Source of the DNA: Amphritea balenae | GTDB lineage: Bacteria; Pseudomonadota; Gammaproteobacteria; Pseudomonadales; Balneatricaceae | NCBI RefSeq assembly: GCF_003858655.1 | Contig: NZ_RQXV01000002.1 | Span: 124,001-188,000 of the forward strand | DNA length: 64,000 nucleotides | Direction: 5' to 3' | Shown here: positions 35,431 to 45,400 of the stretch, piece by piece | Numbering within the stretch: the stretch's first letter is position 1 | Layout of the letters: every line of letters begins with the position of its first letter | Notes under the pieces: model-generated | Seen by the model: the letters and a program-made list of their open reading frames with translations, nothing else | Database searches by the model: none | What the model was told of the DNA's origin: nothing | Program-made: the position numbers and the translations under genes

Positions 35431-35439
35431 GGGTATAAC
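35431..35439 (-). other. Right-hand junction of the cassette array
   Basis: GTTATACCC on the minus strand is the core-site sequence (GTTRRRY-like) from which the first cassette starts, exactly complementary to the start of attC site E. The bases before it (TTTAGCTG) do not look like the end of an attC, so this may be a decayed attI or a secondary insertion site. Confidence 0.65.
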
Positions 35440-35446
35440 AGCTAAA

Positions 35447-35490
35447 TATACGTCAAATTGACGTGATTAAACGCGTCAATTTGACGTATA
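35447..35490. promoter_or_regulatory. Tandem operator-like palindromes upstream of the cassette array
   Basis: TATACGTCAAATTGACG and its exact reverse complement CGTCAATTTGACGTATA are separated by 10 bp, and each arm is itself palindromic (CGTCAA-n-TTGACG). A third, slightly altered copy lies at 35582-35598 (CATCAAATTGACGTATA). Palindrome centres are 23 and 108 bp apart. Position fits a promoter driving the array; the protein that binds is unknown. Confidence 0.6.
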
Positions 35491-35710
35491 ACTCCGAAAT
35501 GGAGTTTATAGAAAAGGGGGGTAACGCTTTGATATTCATAAGCCTTCCTTTGCTTATCGAGATTGCTGTTTTGGAGAAAAACATCAAATTGACGTATATC
35601 CTCACATATTAGCCAATATTTTTAAAGGGCAAGGAATAGGAGGGCTGAAGTCGGTGATGGTATGTAAAGTTGTGACCTGCGTCCGCTTGTTTCAGTGACG
35701 GCAGTTAATA

Positions 35711-35738
35711 AAAAAGAGAGCTAGTGGCTCTCTTTTTT
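35711..35738. terminator. Bidirectional terminator between narL and the cassette array
   Basis: AAAAAGAGAGC, loop TAGTG, GCTCTCTTTTTTT. It nearly duplicates the hairpin at 12371-12400. Confidence 0.82.
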
Positions 35739-35804
35739 TGACAAGTAAGTGTAGTTTTCCAGCTAAAAAACCAGCAAGTGACTACACCGAATATAGGTGC
35801 GTTC

Positions 35805-35852
35805 TATCGAGCCGCTCCGCTGCGGTCTGTCATAACGCTCCGCGTTATGACA
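35805..35852. repeat. REP-like element with narL 3' hairpin
   Basis: GCCGCTCCGCTGCGGTCTG followed by TGTCATAACGC, loop TCC, GCGTTATGACA: a perfect 11-bp stem containing the narL stop codon. It shares GCGGTCTG with the elements at 50302, 54037 and 55485. Confidence 0.65.
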
Positions 35853-36522
35853 AGCCTTCTTGCACTGCCCAAACCGCTACTTCTACCCGAGAGCGCAGGC
35901 GTAGTTTTTTCAGCAGATGTTTCACATGGACCTTGACGGTGCCTTCGGTAATATTCAGTTTGCGGGCGATCAGTTTATTAGGCAGACCACCGGCAATCAG
36001 TTTAATGATCTGCTTTTCCCGTGGGGTCAGGCTGTCGGTATCGGCACTTTTATCGGTACGGCCTGATTGTAGCGCCTGAGCGAGTAGAGCTGTGAGGCGA
36101 TCACTGATGACCATTTTACCCAGAGCGGCCTGCTCGAGGTTTTGCATCAGCTCTTCGGGCTCCATATCTTTTAATAAGTAGCCATCGGCACCGGCTTTAA
36201 GTGCAGCGACGACATCTTCTTCATTATCTGAGACGGTAAACACTACGATCCGGGATGCAACTTCAGCTTCGCGAAGCATTTTCAAGGTTTCGATGCCATT
36301 GATTTCGGGCATGTTAAGGTCGAGCAGAATCAGATCCGGGTCCAGCTCCTGAGCCCTTTTTACCCCTTCAATTGCATTTGAGGCTTCACCTATCACCTTA
36401 ATGCTGTCTTCAAGATCAATTAGTTGTTTAACACCCTTGCGTAATAGCGGGTGATCATCAATCAATAGAATAGAAGCAGGGCTGCTATCGGGGCTATTAC
36501 CGGAATTAGTCTCTGTGCTCAT
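35845..36522 (-). CDS. narL: Nitrate/nitrite response regulator NarL
   Basis: A 225-aa two-component regulator. The receiver domain (residues 15-135) has the phosphoacceptor Asp in [15 protein letters not shown]. The C-terminal LuxR-type helix-turn-helix is [43 protein letters not shown]. The frame is open to 36621, overlapping narX, but the ATG at 36522 gives the normal NarL length and leaves 43 bp after narX. When phosphorylated by NarX it should bind the 7-2-7 sites found before narK1, narG and the nasA-like gene. Confidence 0.93.
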   Translation of the reverse strand: MSTETNSGNSPDSSPASILLIDDHPLLRKGVKQLIDLEDSIKVIGEASNAIEGVKRAQELDPDLILLDLNMPEINGIETLKMLREAEVASRIVVFTVSDNEEDVVAALKAGADGYLLKDMEPEELMQNLEQAALGKMVISDRLTALLAQALQSGRTDKSADTDSLTPREKQIIKLIAGGLPNKLIARKLNITEGTVKVHVKHLLKKLRLRSRVEVAVWAVQEGLS

Positions 36523-36565
36523 AATATTTTCTTTATTGTCTTTTGTTACTGATAAGTGAATGTTA

Positions 36566-38395
36566 TCAGATTCGGTTTTCTTGTTTTGGGTTGAATATTG
36601 CCTGGACCTGAAGCCCACCATCCGGCAGGTTAATAAGGTTCAGGTCACCATTTAGCGTTGCCACCCGGTCGCGCATTATGATGACACCGTAGTGGTTTTT
36701 AATTTCGTGGTTATCGGGCAAACCAACGCCGTTGTCCTCGATTAATACCTCGATAGTATCTTGTTTCTGGGTCAGTAGCACGGATACATCAGTTGCTTTA
36801 GCGTGTTTGACCACATTGGCCAGCGCTTCACGAACCAGCTGCAGTACGTGTATCTCTTCGTTAGGGGAGAGTGTCTGATGGCGAATGTCATAATTGAAAT
36901 TAATCTGGAAGCCCAGACGTTCAGAAAATTCATCTATGGTTGCTTCAAGGGCGGGTTCTAAGCCGGGTTTATCAAGCTTGAGGCGGAAGGTCGTTAGCAG
37001 TTCGCGCAACTGGCGATAGGCGTTATTTAAACCTTCTCGTAGCTCATTGATAACATCATTTATCTGCTCTTCAGGTTTGTCTTTTTCACGCAGGATCTGT
37101 AAGCGGGTAACCTGCATTTTCAGGTATGAAAGCGATTGTGCCAGCGAGTCATGTAGCTCCCGTGCGATAACTGCACGTTCTTCGATCAGTGACATTTTCT
37201 CTTTTTGCTGGGCTTTGAGCTCCAGTGAAAGGGCGACGCTGAGGTTTTCTACCACGGTTTCAATGAGCTTTATCTGGTCTTGGTTGGGTCGGGCTGCAGG
37301 ATTGAACTGGGCGTTAAATTCACCGAAATAGGTCTCATTTGTCTGTATTGGTAGTGAAAGTGTCTGTTGCGGCGTTTCAATTACCTGCGGGACGATACAA
37401 CGATCACAGCTTTTGTCGCTACAGTCTAATGGTCGTTCAAGCGACTGGGTACTCACCTGGCGGTAGTGCTGTTTTTTATCAGGCTCGGTCAGGGTTACCT
37501 GGATAGGTCCGACCGGGGTAATGGTTTCAAGCTGTTGAAGTACCGGAATCATACGGCGGCAGATATCGTCTTTACGAGTAAACTGTCGGCTGGTTTCGTA
37601 CAGTAGTTGTAGGGATTCGTTGCTTTGGCGTAACTGGGCTGTTTTCTGGTTTACCCGGTTTTCCAGATGGGAATACATTTTTGATAGTTCTTCTGCCATG
37701 TCATTGAAACTGCGGCCCAGTACACCCAGTTCATCCTGGCTTTTGTAGGTGGTGCGGCTGGTTAATTTACCCCGGCTTACCTGGCGGGCCATCTCTACCA
37801 GTTGCTGTAGTGGTACGACTACGTTATTCCTGATATCCAGCATCGCAATAAAGATAATCAGGATGGTCATAAACAGGCTGATACCCTGAACTAAGCTGAG
37901 TAGCTTAATTTTGGATTCGGTACTGCGCTCTAAAAGCTGCACCATTTTGTCGATACGGGGCACGAACGCTTCAATATCGTCGACAAAGCGATTGTCGACA
38001 GAGGAACCTTCCATTAGTGCTTTGTGTAGCGAGGGGGCGAGGCGTTGCTCCCAGTCATCCACGATACTGCGGTATTGCGAGTAAAGCTGGTGGTCGCGGG
38101 TCTCGGGGATAACTTCAGCCATGATCGGGCTGTTAATACGGGTACCAAACTCTTCAATGGTGCTTTGAACTTCTTCGCGTAATTCAGGGTATGGGCGGGC
38201 CTGGTACTGCTGAGCTTCCGACACAATACGGAATGACAGCATGCGCAGGGAGCCGGCCAGATTGATACCTGCCGCATCGCCCTGGGTACTTTCGGCCACA
38301 ATAACCGAGCCGATCATACTTATGAGGGCCATCAGGCTGATGGCGAACATTGATGCGCCCAGACGGGCAATAATTGAGTGCTTGAAAATCTTCAT
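36566..38395 (-). CDS. narX: Nitrate/nitrite sensor kinase NarX
   Basis: A 609-aa membrane histidine kinase. Two helices (about 12-35 and 162-182) enclose a periplasmic sensor with the nitrate-binding P-box [24 protein letters not shown] follows (185-240), then a cysteine-bearing central module ([14 protein letters not shown]). The HisKA_3 H-box is [19 protein letters not shown], then the ATPase domain (about 500-600). It lies just upstream of narL in one operon and is divergent from narK1. Confidence 0.93.
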   Translation of the reverse strand: MKIFKHSIIARLGASMFAISLMALISMIGSVIVAESTQGDAAGINLAGSLRMLSFRIVSEAQQYQARPYPELREEVQSTIEEFGTRINSPIMAEVIPETRDHQLYSQYRSIVDDWEQRLAPSLHKALMEGSSVDNRFVDDIEAFVPRIDKMVQLLERSTESKIKLLSLVQGISLFMTILIIFIAMLDIRNNVVVPLQQLVEMARQVSRGKLTSRTTYKSQDELGVLGRSFNDMAEELSKMYSHLENRVNQKTAQLRQSNESLQLLYETSRQFTRKDDICRRMIPVLQQLETITPVGPIQVTLTEPDKKQHYRQVSTQSLERPLDCSDKSCDRCIVPQVIETPQQTLSLPIQTNETYFGEFNAQFNPAARPNQDQIKLIETVVENLSVALSLELKAQQKEKMSLIEERAVIARELHDSLAQSLSYLKMQVTRLQILREKDKPEEQINDVINELREGLNNAYRQLRELLTTFRLKLDKPGLEPALEATIDEFSERLGFQINFNYDIRHQTLSPNEEIHVLQLVREALANVVKHAKATDVSVLLTQKQDTIEVLIEDNGVGLPDNHEIKNHYGVIIMRDRVATLNGDLNLINLPDGGLQVQAIFNPKQENRI

Positions 38396-38636
38396 ATGGC
38401 AACAGTATAAGGTAATTAGGGCAGCTAAATGGGGGCTGACAAAAGCGAAAGTAAGAACGGTATCTAATTATGTATCTGAATTCAGTCTGAGTATAGCGTC
38501 GTGCGGAGTTAATTTTTTGCTGCAATGCGAGAGGGTGTACTCATAAAGAGTTGGATTTTATTGGCTGGTGGGTATTTGCTGTTCTGGGTTTGTGATTAAG
38601 TTAATATTATCAATAGCTTATATTTTATTTGAGTGG

Positions 38637-38652
38637 TACCTCTTTGGTGGTA
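38637..38652 (+). promoter_or_regulatory. NarL-type 7-2-7 site before narK1
   Basis: TACCTCT-TT-GGTGGTA, centred 52 bp upstream of the FNR box. The left heptamer is identical to that before narG. Confidence 0.75.
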
Positions 38653-38689
38653 TTTGGCTTTCGTCTAATAAACGCCGGTAGGTCATTGT

Positions 38690-38703
38690 TTGATTTCAAT
38701 CAA
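38690..38703 (+). promoter_or_regulatory. FNR box before narK1
   Basis: TTGATTTCAATCAA matches the consensus perfectly. A -10-like CATAAGT lies around 38724-38730, consistent with a class II promoter starting near 38738. Confidence 0.87.
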
Positions 38704-38770
38704 TATTTATCGGCCTTAATAGGCATAAGTTGGCGTTGTATTAATTAAACGCGCGATGGAAGTGCCTTAT

Positions 38771-40069
38771 ATGTTCGCCAATGAATCCCAACAACAGATA
38801 TCAGCCCTGGTGATGAGCACCCTGGCTTTTGTCGGCTGTTTTGCGGTTTGGACGCTGTTTTCGGTGATTGGTATCGAAATAAAAAGCGAACTGAATCTGA
38901 GCGAAACGGAATTTGGTATTCTGGTTGCTACACCTATCCTGACAGGCGCACTGGCCCGATTGCCAATGGGAGTTCTGGTCGAGCGTGTTGGCGGTCGTCG
39001 ACTGATGGTCTTGTTGATGTTACTGGTCAGCTTACCGCTTTATGGTCTTTCGATTGCACAGACCTATCAGCAATATCTTTTAGTTGGCCTGGGGCTTGGT
39101 CTTTCCGGTAGCAGCTTTATCATCGGCACTCACTATGTTTCTGCCTGGTCCAGTAGTGAGAACCAGGGCCTAAATATGGGCATTTTTGGCTCAGGTAATC
39201 TGGGTGCATCACTGACGAACCTGGTTGCTCCTCTTATTATTCTGGCTTACGGCTGGCGCCAGGCGCCGGTTGTTTATGCTTTTGTGCTGGTTTTACTGGC
39301 GTTGATGTTCTGGATGATGACCAGTGATGATCCGAATCATGAGAAACCTGAGCAGCGCAGTAGCTACAAGTTGTCCGAACAGCTTAGTGTGCTCTGGGAT
39401 CTGCGAGTATGGCGCTTTGGTCTTTACTATTTCTTTGTTTTCGGTGGCTACGTCGCGTTGACGTTATGGTTGCCGGACTATTATGTCACTCACTATGGGC
39501 TGGATCTGACTACCGCCTCGTTTTTGACATTACTCTTTACATTGCCGGGGGCTCTGACCCGTATATTTGGCGGCTGGTGTGCCGACCGGCTTGGCGCAAG
39601 ACATGTGAACTGGACTGTGTTCTGGGTCTGTCTTGTGTGTCTGTTTTTCCTCTCCTATCCACCCACAACTATGACTATTCATGGCATCGAGCGTGATGTA
39701 ACTATCAACGTCGAAATGCCGGTCTGGCTGTTTACTGTACTAGTGATGATTGTGGGTATCGCGATGGGTTTCGGAAAAGCCAGTGTGTACCGCATCATCT
39801 ATGACTACTATCCCGAGCGGATAGGGGTTGTGGGTGGCATGGTGGGCGCTCTGGGGGCGATCGGTGGTTTCGCACTGCCGGTCATGTTCGGTCTGGTGGC
39901 CGATGTTCTGGGGGTGCGTAGCTCCTGCTTTATGTTGCTTTATGGTCTGTTAGCTGTGTGCATGATGGTGATGTTCTACGGTGTACAGTTTGAAGAGCGG
40001 CGGCGGCGGTTACGGGATGCCATTCAGAATAACTTTCTTAAGGAAAGTACAGATTTCAGAGATGTTTAG
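38771..40069 (+). CDS. narK1: Nitrate transporter NarK1
   Basis: A 432-aa, 12-helix MFS protein of the NarK1 branch, thought to import nitrate with protons. The NNP motif shows as GLGLSGSSFIIGTHYVSAWS and GIFGSGNLGASLTN, with the second-half motif GMVGALGAIGGFALP. The frame is open from an ATG at 38756, but GGAAG eight bases before the ATG at 38771 supports the latter. Codon usage is visibly less biased than in narK2 and narG. It is the first gene downstream of the FNR/NarL-regulated divergent promoter with narX. Confidence 0.88.
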   Translation: MFANESQQQISALVMSTLAFVGCFAVWTLFSVIGIEIKSELNLSETEFGILVATPILTGALARLPMGVLVERVGGRRLMVLLMLLVSLPLYGLSIAQTYQQYLLVGLGLGLSGSSFIIGTHYVSAWSSSENQGLNMGIFGSGNLGASLTNLVAPLIILAYGWRQAPVVYAFVLVLLALMFWMMTSDDPNHEKPEQRSSYKLSEQLSVLWDLRVWRFGLYYFFVFGGYVALTLWLPDYYVTHYGLDLTTASFLTLLFTLPGALTRIFGGWCADRLGARHVNWTVFWVCLVCLFFLSYPPTTMTIHGIERDVTINVEMPVWLFTVLVMIVGIAMGFGKASVYRIIYDYYPERIGVVGGMVGALGAIGGFALPVMFGLVADVLGVRSSCFMLLYGLLAVCMMVMFYGVQFEERRRRLRDAIQNNFLKESTDFRDV

Positions 40070-40256
40070 CACAATTTTCCAGTGGCTCTGGGGAAGTGTT
40101 TGGCTTAGCTGATCTCATCCGGTACAGGGGTTTGTACCAGAGGAAAGGTTTTAAAAAGTATCTGGTTAATACAGATACATAAAATATGAGAGTTCGATTA
40201 AGTGTCATAGTACCTTGCCACTAAAGGCGGGACTGAACACTGGGAGATACTAAGGT

Positions 40257-41861
40257 ATGGCTGATATTCACAAGTGGGATGTCGAAGACGACCAATTTTG
40301 GGAGTCTACCGGCAAGAGCGTTGCAAGCCGCAACCTCTGGATCTCAATTCCGAGTCTTTTGTCTGGTTTTGCTGTCTGGTTGTACTGGGGCATCATCACT
40401 GTACAAATGCTTAACCTGGGATTTGATTTCGATAAAGCTGAACTATTTACGCTCGCGGGTATTGCTGGTCTGACCGGTGCAACTCTGCGTATTCCAAGTA
40501 GTTTCTTTATTCGTATTGCAGGTGGTCGAAACACCATCTTCTTTACTACGGCATTATTGATGCTGCCTGCTGCAGGTGCTGGTTTCGCGCTGCAGGATAA
40601 GGATACACCGCTGTATGTATTCCAGATCCTGGCATTCCTGTCCGGTATCGGTGGTGGTAACTTTGCCTCTTCAATGTCAAACATCTCTTTCTTCTTCCCT
40701 AAGAAGAAGCAGGGTCTGGCTTTGGGTCTGAACGCTGGTCTGGGTAATGCGGGTGTAACTACCATGCAGATCCTGATTCCGCTGGTAATGACTTTCGGTA
40801 TCTTCGGTGGTGAGCCGATGATTCTGGAAAATACCTCCGGTACGCTGATCGGTAAGATCCCAGCGGGTTCTGAAACTTACATTCACAATGCTGGTTTTGT
40901 ATGGTTGGTACTGCTGATTCCTCTGGCGATTGCTGGTTGGTTCGGTATGAACAACATCCGTACTGATGCTGTTTCCCCTGATATCGGTTCTCCGGTAGGT
41001 TCTATGGGTAAGATTGCTGGTCTGCTAATGATCGGTTTCTTCACCGCAGCATGTGGCCTGTACATCATCCTGCCAGCACCTGTTGGTATTGGTGCACCAG
41101 GTTGGGCTAAGTGGCCTGTAATCGCCGGTATTCTGTTCTCAACTATCATGTTGATGAAACTGATTCCGGGTGATATCAAACCGAACCTGCAACGTCAGTT
41201 TAAGATTTTTGATAACAAGCACACCTGGGTGATGAGTATCATCTACACCATGACCTTCGGTAGCTTCATCGGTTACTCCGCAGGTTTTGCGCTGGCAATT
41301 AAAGTAGTATTCGGTTACCAGCACCTGATGGTTGATGGTGCAATGACGCATAACGTTGTTAATGCTAATGGCCCATCTGCTCTGATGTATGCCTGGATGG
41401 GACCTTTCATTGGTGCCCTGATCCGTCCAATCGGTGGTTGGATGGCCGATAAGCTGGGTGGCGCTAAAGTAACTCAGTACTGTGCGATCGTAATGATCGG
41501 TAGTGCATTGGGTGTGGCTTACTTCCTGAAAGCGGCTTACCAGTCTGCGACTCCGGAAGAGTTCTTTGTTCCATTCCTGATGCTGTTCCTATTGCTGTTC
41601 GCAGCAACTGGTATCGGTAACGGTTCTACTTTCCGTACTATCGCGATGGTATTCCCGAAAGAGCTGGCGGGTCCTGCCCTGGGTTGGACTTCAGCTGTAG
41701 CGGCTTACGGTGCGTTCCTGATTCCTAAGATCTTCGGTGAGCAGATCAAACTAGCTACTCCTGAAAACGCACTGTACGGTTTCGCGGCGTTCTACCTGGT
41801 TTGTCTGATCCTGAACTGGTGGTACTACCTGGGACCTAAAGCTGAGTTCAAAAATCCGTAG
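40257..41861 (+). CDS. narK2: Nitrate/nitrite antiporter NarK2
   Basis: A 534-aa MFS protein of the NarK2 branch, exchanging nitrate for nitrite. Signatures: LSGIGGGNFASSMSNISFFFP, LGLNAGLGNAGVTT, and GIGNGSTFRTIAMVFP in the second half. It has a longer N-terminus and central loop than NarK1. It follows narK1 by 187 bp; GGGAG precedes the ATG. Strong codon bias (GGT, CTG, CGT) points to high expression. In Pseudomonas the NarK1-NarK2 pair works together, NarK2 being needed for anaerobic growth. Confidence 0.9.
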   Translation: MADIHKWDVEDDQFWESTGKSVASRNLWISIPSLLSGFAVWLYWGIITVQMLNLGFDFDKAELFTLAGIAGLTGATLRIPSSFFIRIAGGRNTIFFTTALLMLPAAGAGFALQDKDTPLYVFQILAFLSGIGGGNFASSMSNISFFFPKKKQGLALGLNAGLGNAGVTTMQILIPLVMTFGIFGGEPMILENTSGTLIGKIPAGSETYIHNAGFVWLVLLIPLAIAGWFGMNNIRTDAVSPDIGSPVGSMGKIAGLLMIGFFTAACGLYIILPAPVGIGAPGWAKWPVIAGILFSTIMLMKLIPGDIKPNLQRQFKIFDNKHTWVMSIIYTMTFGSFIGYSAGFALAIKVVFGYQHLMVDGAMTHNVVNANGPSALMYAWMGPFIGALIRPIGGWMADKLGGAKVTQYCAIVMIGSALGVAYFLKAAYQSATPEEFFVPFLMLFLLLFAATGIGNGSTFRTIAMVFPKELAGPALGWTSAVAAYGAFLIPKIFGEQIKLATPENALYGFAAFYLVCLILNWWYYLGPKAEFKNP

Positions 41862-41895
41862 GGTTGTTAATTCAGTAAGATCACAAAGCTTTGCT

Positions 41896-41966
41896 TTGTT
41901 AGCTGGACCGGTGGGCTTCGCCCACCACGCTAGTCGCAGCTACGCTGTTTGCTAGTGGCCAGAGAA
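41896..41966. repeat. CTAG-bounded REP-like element after narK2
   Basis: Hairpin GGTGGGC-TTC-GCCCACC, then GCTAG, CGCAGC, TACG, CTG, TTTGCTAGTGGCCAGA. The second half aligns with the minus strand of the 54037 copy, with compensating changes in the stem. Confidence 0.65.
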
Positions 41967-41974
41967 CGAAAATT

Positions 41975-42001
41975 AAAAAACCGCCGTTTGGCGGTTTTTT
42001 T
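41975..42001 (+). terminator. Terminator after narK2
   Basis: AAAAAACCGCC, loop GTTT, GGCGGTTTTTTT. It separates narK1-narK2 from narGHJI, which has its own promoter. Confidence 0.9.
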
Positions 42002-42215
42002 GTATCCGGGATAAAGGAAGTTGGCGCTGCTTCAAATATTAGCCAGGTTTTATGTTTTTTCTGGCGTGTGGCGTAGTCGTGTCTGGCTGCTCAGGATATT
42101 GGATTTTGTCGGGTAATACCTACAAAGATACGGTTATATCAGTGTATCGAATGATATCTTGCTTGAGGTGGTTTTATTCCTTATAAAACAATGACTTATG
42201 ATTGTATGTGAGAGG

Positions 42216-42231
42216 TACCTCTTTAGAGGTA
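42216..42231 (+). promoter_or_regulatory. NarL 7-2-7 site before narG
   Basis: TACCTCT-TT-AGAGGTA is a perfect palindrome and an exact match to the NarL/NarP 7-2-7 consensus, centred 51 bp upstream of the FNR box. Confidence 0.85.
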
Positions 42232-42267
42232 TGTGTGGTTTTTGTGAATCGAACACTTTTTTGAATG

Positions 42268-42281
42268 TTGATCTGGGTCAA
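42268..42281 (+). promoter_or_regulatory. FNR box and class II promoter of narGHJI
   Basis: TTGATCTGGGTCAA has one mismatch to consensus. A TATTTT -10 element at 42304-42309 would place the transcript start near 42316, exactly 41.5 bp from the box centre. The 150-bp leader contains a small hairpin, CGGAGC-TT-GCTCCG, at 42421-42434. Confidence 0.82.
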
Positions 42282-42469
42282 CACGCGCGTATAAGTTCTG
42301 CCGTATTTTGATCCAACAGTAAGCTGTGATTACGCCAATTTAATCACTGTCTGCCAGAGTAACTCCAGACTGTTGTCCCAGCCAGATGACAATTTGGATT
42401 TAAGCATAACAATTAGAGCTCGGAGCTTGCTCCGTCCTGACCAACGATAAGGTTTCAGGGGACACAATT

Positions 42470-45400
42470 ATGAGTCACTTGCTTGATCGATTAAGATTTT
42501 TAAATAAAAAAACAGGTACGTTTTCCAAAGGGCATGGTGATACCACTGCGGAAAGTCGTTCCTGGGAAGATGGTTACCGTAACCGCTGGCAGCACGATAA
42601 AGTCGTTCGCTCCACTCACGGTGTTAACTGTACTGGTTCTTGTTCTTGGAAGATCTACGTTAAGAACGGTCTGATTACCTGGGAAACCCAGCAGACCGAT
42701 TACCCACGTACTCGTCCGGACTTGCCAAACCACGAGCCTCGCGGCTGTCCACGTGGTGCCAGCTACTCTTGGTACATCTATAGCGCAAACCGTCTTAAAT
42801 ACCCAACGGTACGTAAGAGTCTGCTTAAACTATGGCGCGCGGCGCGTGCAACAATGGAACCGGCTGAAGCCTGGGCGTCTATTGTTGAAGACAACGCTAA
42901 AGCACAGTCTTATAAGACTAAGCGTGGTCAGGGTGGTTTCGTACGTTCCAGCTGGGATGAAGTAAATGAGATGATCGCTGCGGCGAACGTCCATACCGTT
43001 AAGAATTACGGTCCTGACCGGGTAATGGGCTTCTCGCCAATTCCTGCGATGTCCATGGTATCTTACGCTGCCGGTGCTCGTTATCTGTCTCTGATCGGTG
43101 GTGTTTGTCTGAGTTTCTACGACTGGTACTGTGACCTGCCGCCAGCGTCACCAATGACCTGGGGTGAGCAGACCGACGTTCCTGAATCTGCTGACTGGTA
43201 CAACTCTAACTACATTATTGCCTGGGGTTCTAACGTACCTCAGACACGTACACCAGATGCGCACTTCTTTACCGAAGTACGTTATAAGGGTACTAAGACT
43301 GTTGGTATCACGCCGGATTACTCCGAAGTTGCTAAGCTGTGTGACCTGTGGATCAACCCTAAGCAGGGTACTGATGCAGCACTGGCGATGGCTTTCGGTC
43401 ACGTTATCCTGAAAGAATTCCACGTTGATAATCCAAGCGAGTACTTTACCGAATACGTGCGTCGCACCACGGATATGCCGTTCCTGGTTGAGCTGGAGAA
43501 GCGTGAAGATGGTTCTTACGCTGCCGGTCGTTTCACCCGTGCATCCGATTTTGACGCTGGCCTTGGCCAGGACAACAACCCAGAGTGGAAAACTGTAGCC
43601 TTTGATGAGCAGAGCAATAGCTATGTTGTACCAAATGGTTCAATCGGTTTCCGTTGGGGCGAGAAAGGTAAGTGGAACACTGAAGAGAAAGAAGCCAGCG
43701 AAGGTCGTTCAACGACGCTGAAACTGTCTTTGCTGGATAGCCATGACGAAGTAGTGTCTGTCGGCTTCCCTTACTTCGGTGGTGAAGAGAACGAACACTT
43801 CACCCACAACAAGTTTGCTGACATCGTTCATCACAATCTGCCGGCTAAGAAAATCAACACCGTTGATGGCGAAAAGCTGGTCGTAACAGTATATGACCTG
43901 ATGCTGGCTAACTACGGTGTTGACCGTGGTTTGGGCGGCGACTTTGTTGCTAAGTCTTACGACGATAACGCGCCTTATACTCCAGCATGGCAGGAGCCTA
44001 TCACTGGCGTTAACCGTGATGTAGTTATCCAGGTAGCCCGTGAGTTTGCCGATAACGCTAACAAAACCAAGGGTCGTTCCATGGTTATCGTTGGTGCCGG
44101 TATGAACCACTGGTACCACATGGACATGAACTACCGTGGTCTGATGAACATGCTGATCATGTGTGGTTGTGTTGGTCAGTCCGGTGGTGGCTGGGCACAC
44201 TACGTAGGTCAGGAAAAACTACGTCCTCAGTGCGGTTGGTTGCCTCTGGCATTTGGTCTGGACTGGACGCGTCCGCCACGTCACATGAACGGTACCTCTT
44301 TCTTCTACAATCACTCTAGCCAATGGCGCTATGAGCGACTGGATGTAGATGAGATTCTGTCGCCGCTGGCCGATAAGTCTAAGTGGACCGGTAGCCTGAT
44401 CGATTACAACGTGCGCGCTGAGCGTATGGGTTGGTTGCCATCAGCTCCACAGCTGAGCCGTAACCCACTGGATATCGTTAAGTCTGCTGAAGCGGAAGGT
44501 AAGTCGCCGCAGGATTACACGGTTGAACAGTTGAAGTCCGGCGCACTGGGCTTTGCTGCGGAAGATCCTGATAATCCACAGAACTTCCCTCGTAACTTGT
44601 TTGTTTGGCGTTCTAACCTGCTGGGTTCTTCCGGTAAGGGTCACGAATACCTGCTGAAGTACCTGCTGGGTACTAACAACGGCGTGATGAACAAAGATCT
44701 GGGTGAAGATGGCCTTAAGAAGCCAGAAGAAGTGGTATGGCATGATAAAGGTGCAGAGGGCAAGCTGGACTTGCTGGTAACTCTGGACTTCCGTATGTCG
44801 ACTACCTGTCTGTACTCCGATATCGTGCTGCCAACGGCAACATGGTACGAGAAAGACGACCTGAACACTTCGGACATGCACCCGTTCATTCACCCACTGT
44901 CTGCAGCAACTGACCCTGCCTGGGAAGCGCGCTCTGACTGGGATATCTACAAAGGTATTGCCGAGGCGTTCTCTAAGGTTTGTGTTGGTCACCTGGGTGT
45001 TGAGAAAGATATCGTTACTGTACCAATGCAGCACGATACTCCGGGAGAACTGGCACAGCCGTTGGGCGTAATGGACTGGAAGAAGGGCGAATGTGAGCCT
45101 GTTCCTGGTGTGTCTATGCCTACTCTGGCGGTGGTTGAACGTGACTACCCGAATACTTACAAGCGTTTCACCTCGATAGGGCCTCTGCTGGAGTCTCTGG
45201 GTAACGGTGGTAAGGGTATTACCTGGGATACTAAGGAAGAAGTTGAGTTCCTGAAGCAGCTGAACTGGACTCACACCGAAGAGGGTGAATCTGAAGGTCG
45301 TGCGCAGCTGAATACAGCGATCGATGCCTGTGAGATGATCCTGAGCCTGGCGCCGGAAACTAACGGTACTGTTGCGGTTAAGGCCTGGGAAGCTCTGGGT

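Larger units (their letters stand above)
32525..35439 (-). mobile_element. Integron gene-cassette array without integrase (CALIN)
   Basis: Six small unrelated minus-strand genes, five of them followed by a VCR-like attC site that begins TAACAA and ends GCGTTA on the minus strand. For the four right-hand cassettes, the bases just after each upstream junction (GTTATACCC, GTTATCTG, GTTAAGCGC, GTTATGGT) are exactly complementary to the start of that cassette's own attC, as expected for excised circles. The fifth fits with one mismatch. The right boundary is therefore fixed at 35431-35439. The left-most cassette has no recognisable attC. No integrase gene lies in the window; flanking genes are yicG-like and narL. 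Confidence 0.85.

Noticed and set aside
35490-35844. Possible integrase remnant between the array and narL
   Set aside because: Read in all frames I find no tyrosine-recombinase motif; the region holds repeats, a terminator and a REP-like piece only.
36523-36621. Longer narL beginning at 36621
   Set aside because: It would overlap narX by 56 bp and add residues unlike NarL; the 36522 ATG gives the normal length.
42421-42434. Hairpin CGGAGC-TT-GCTCCG in the narG leader as a riboswitch
   Set aside because: Too small and without T-run or conserved RNA context; at most an mRNA 5' stabiliser.
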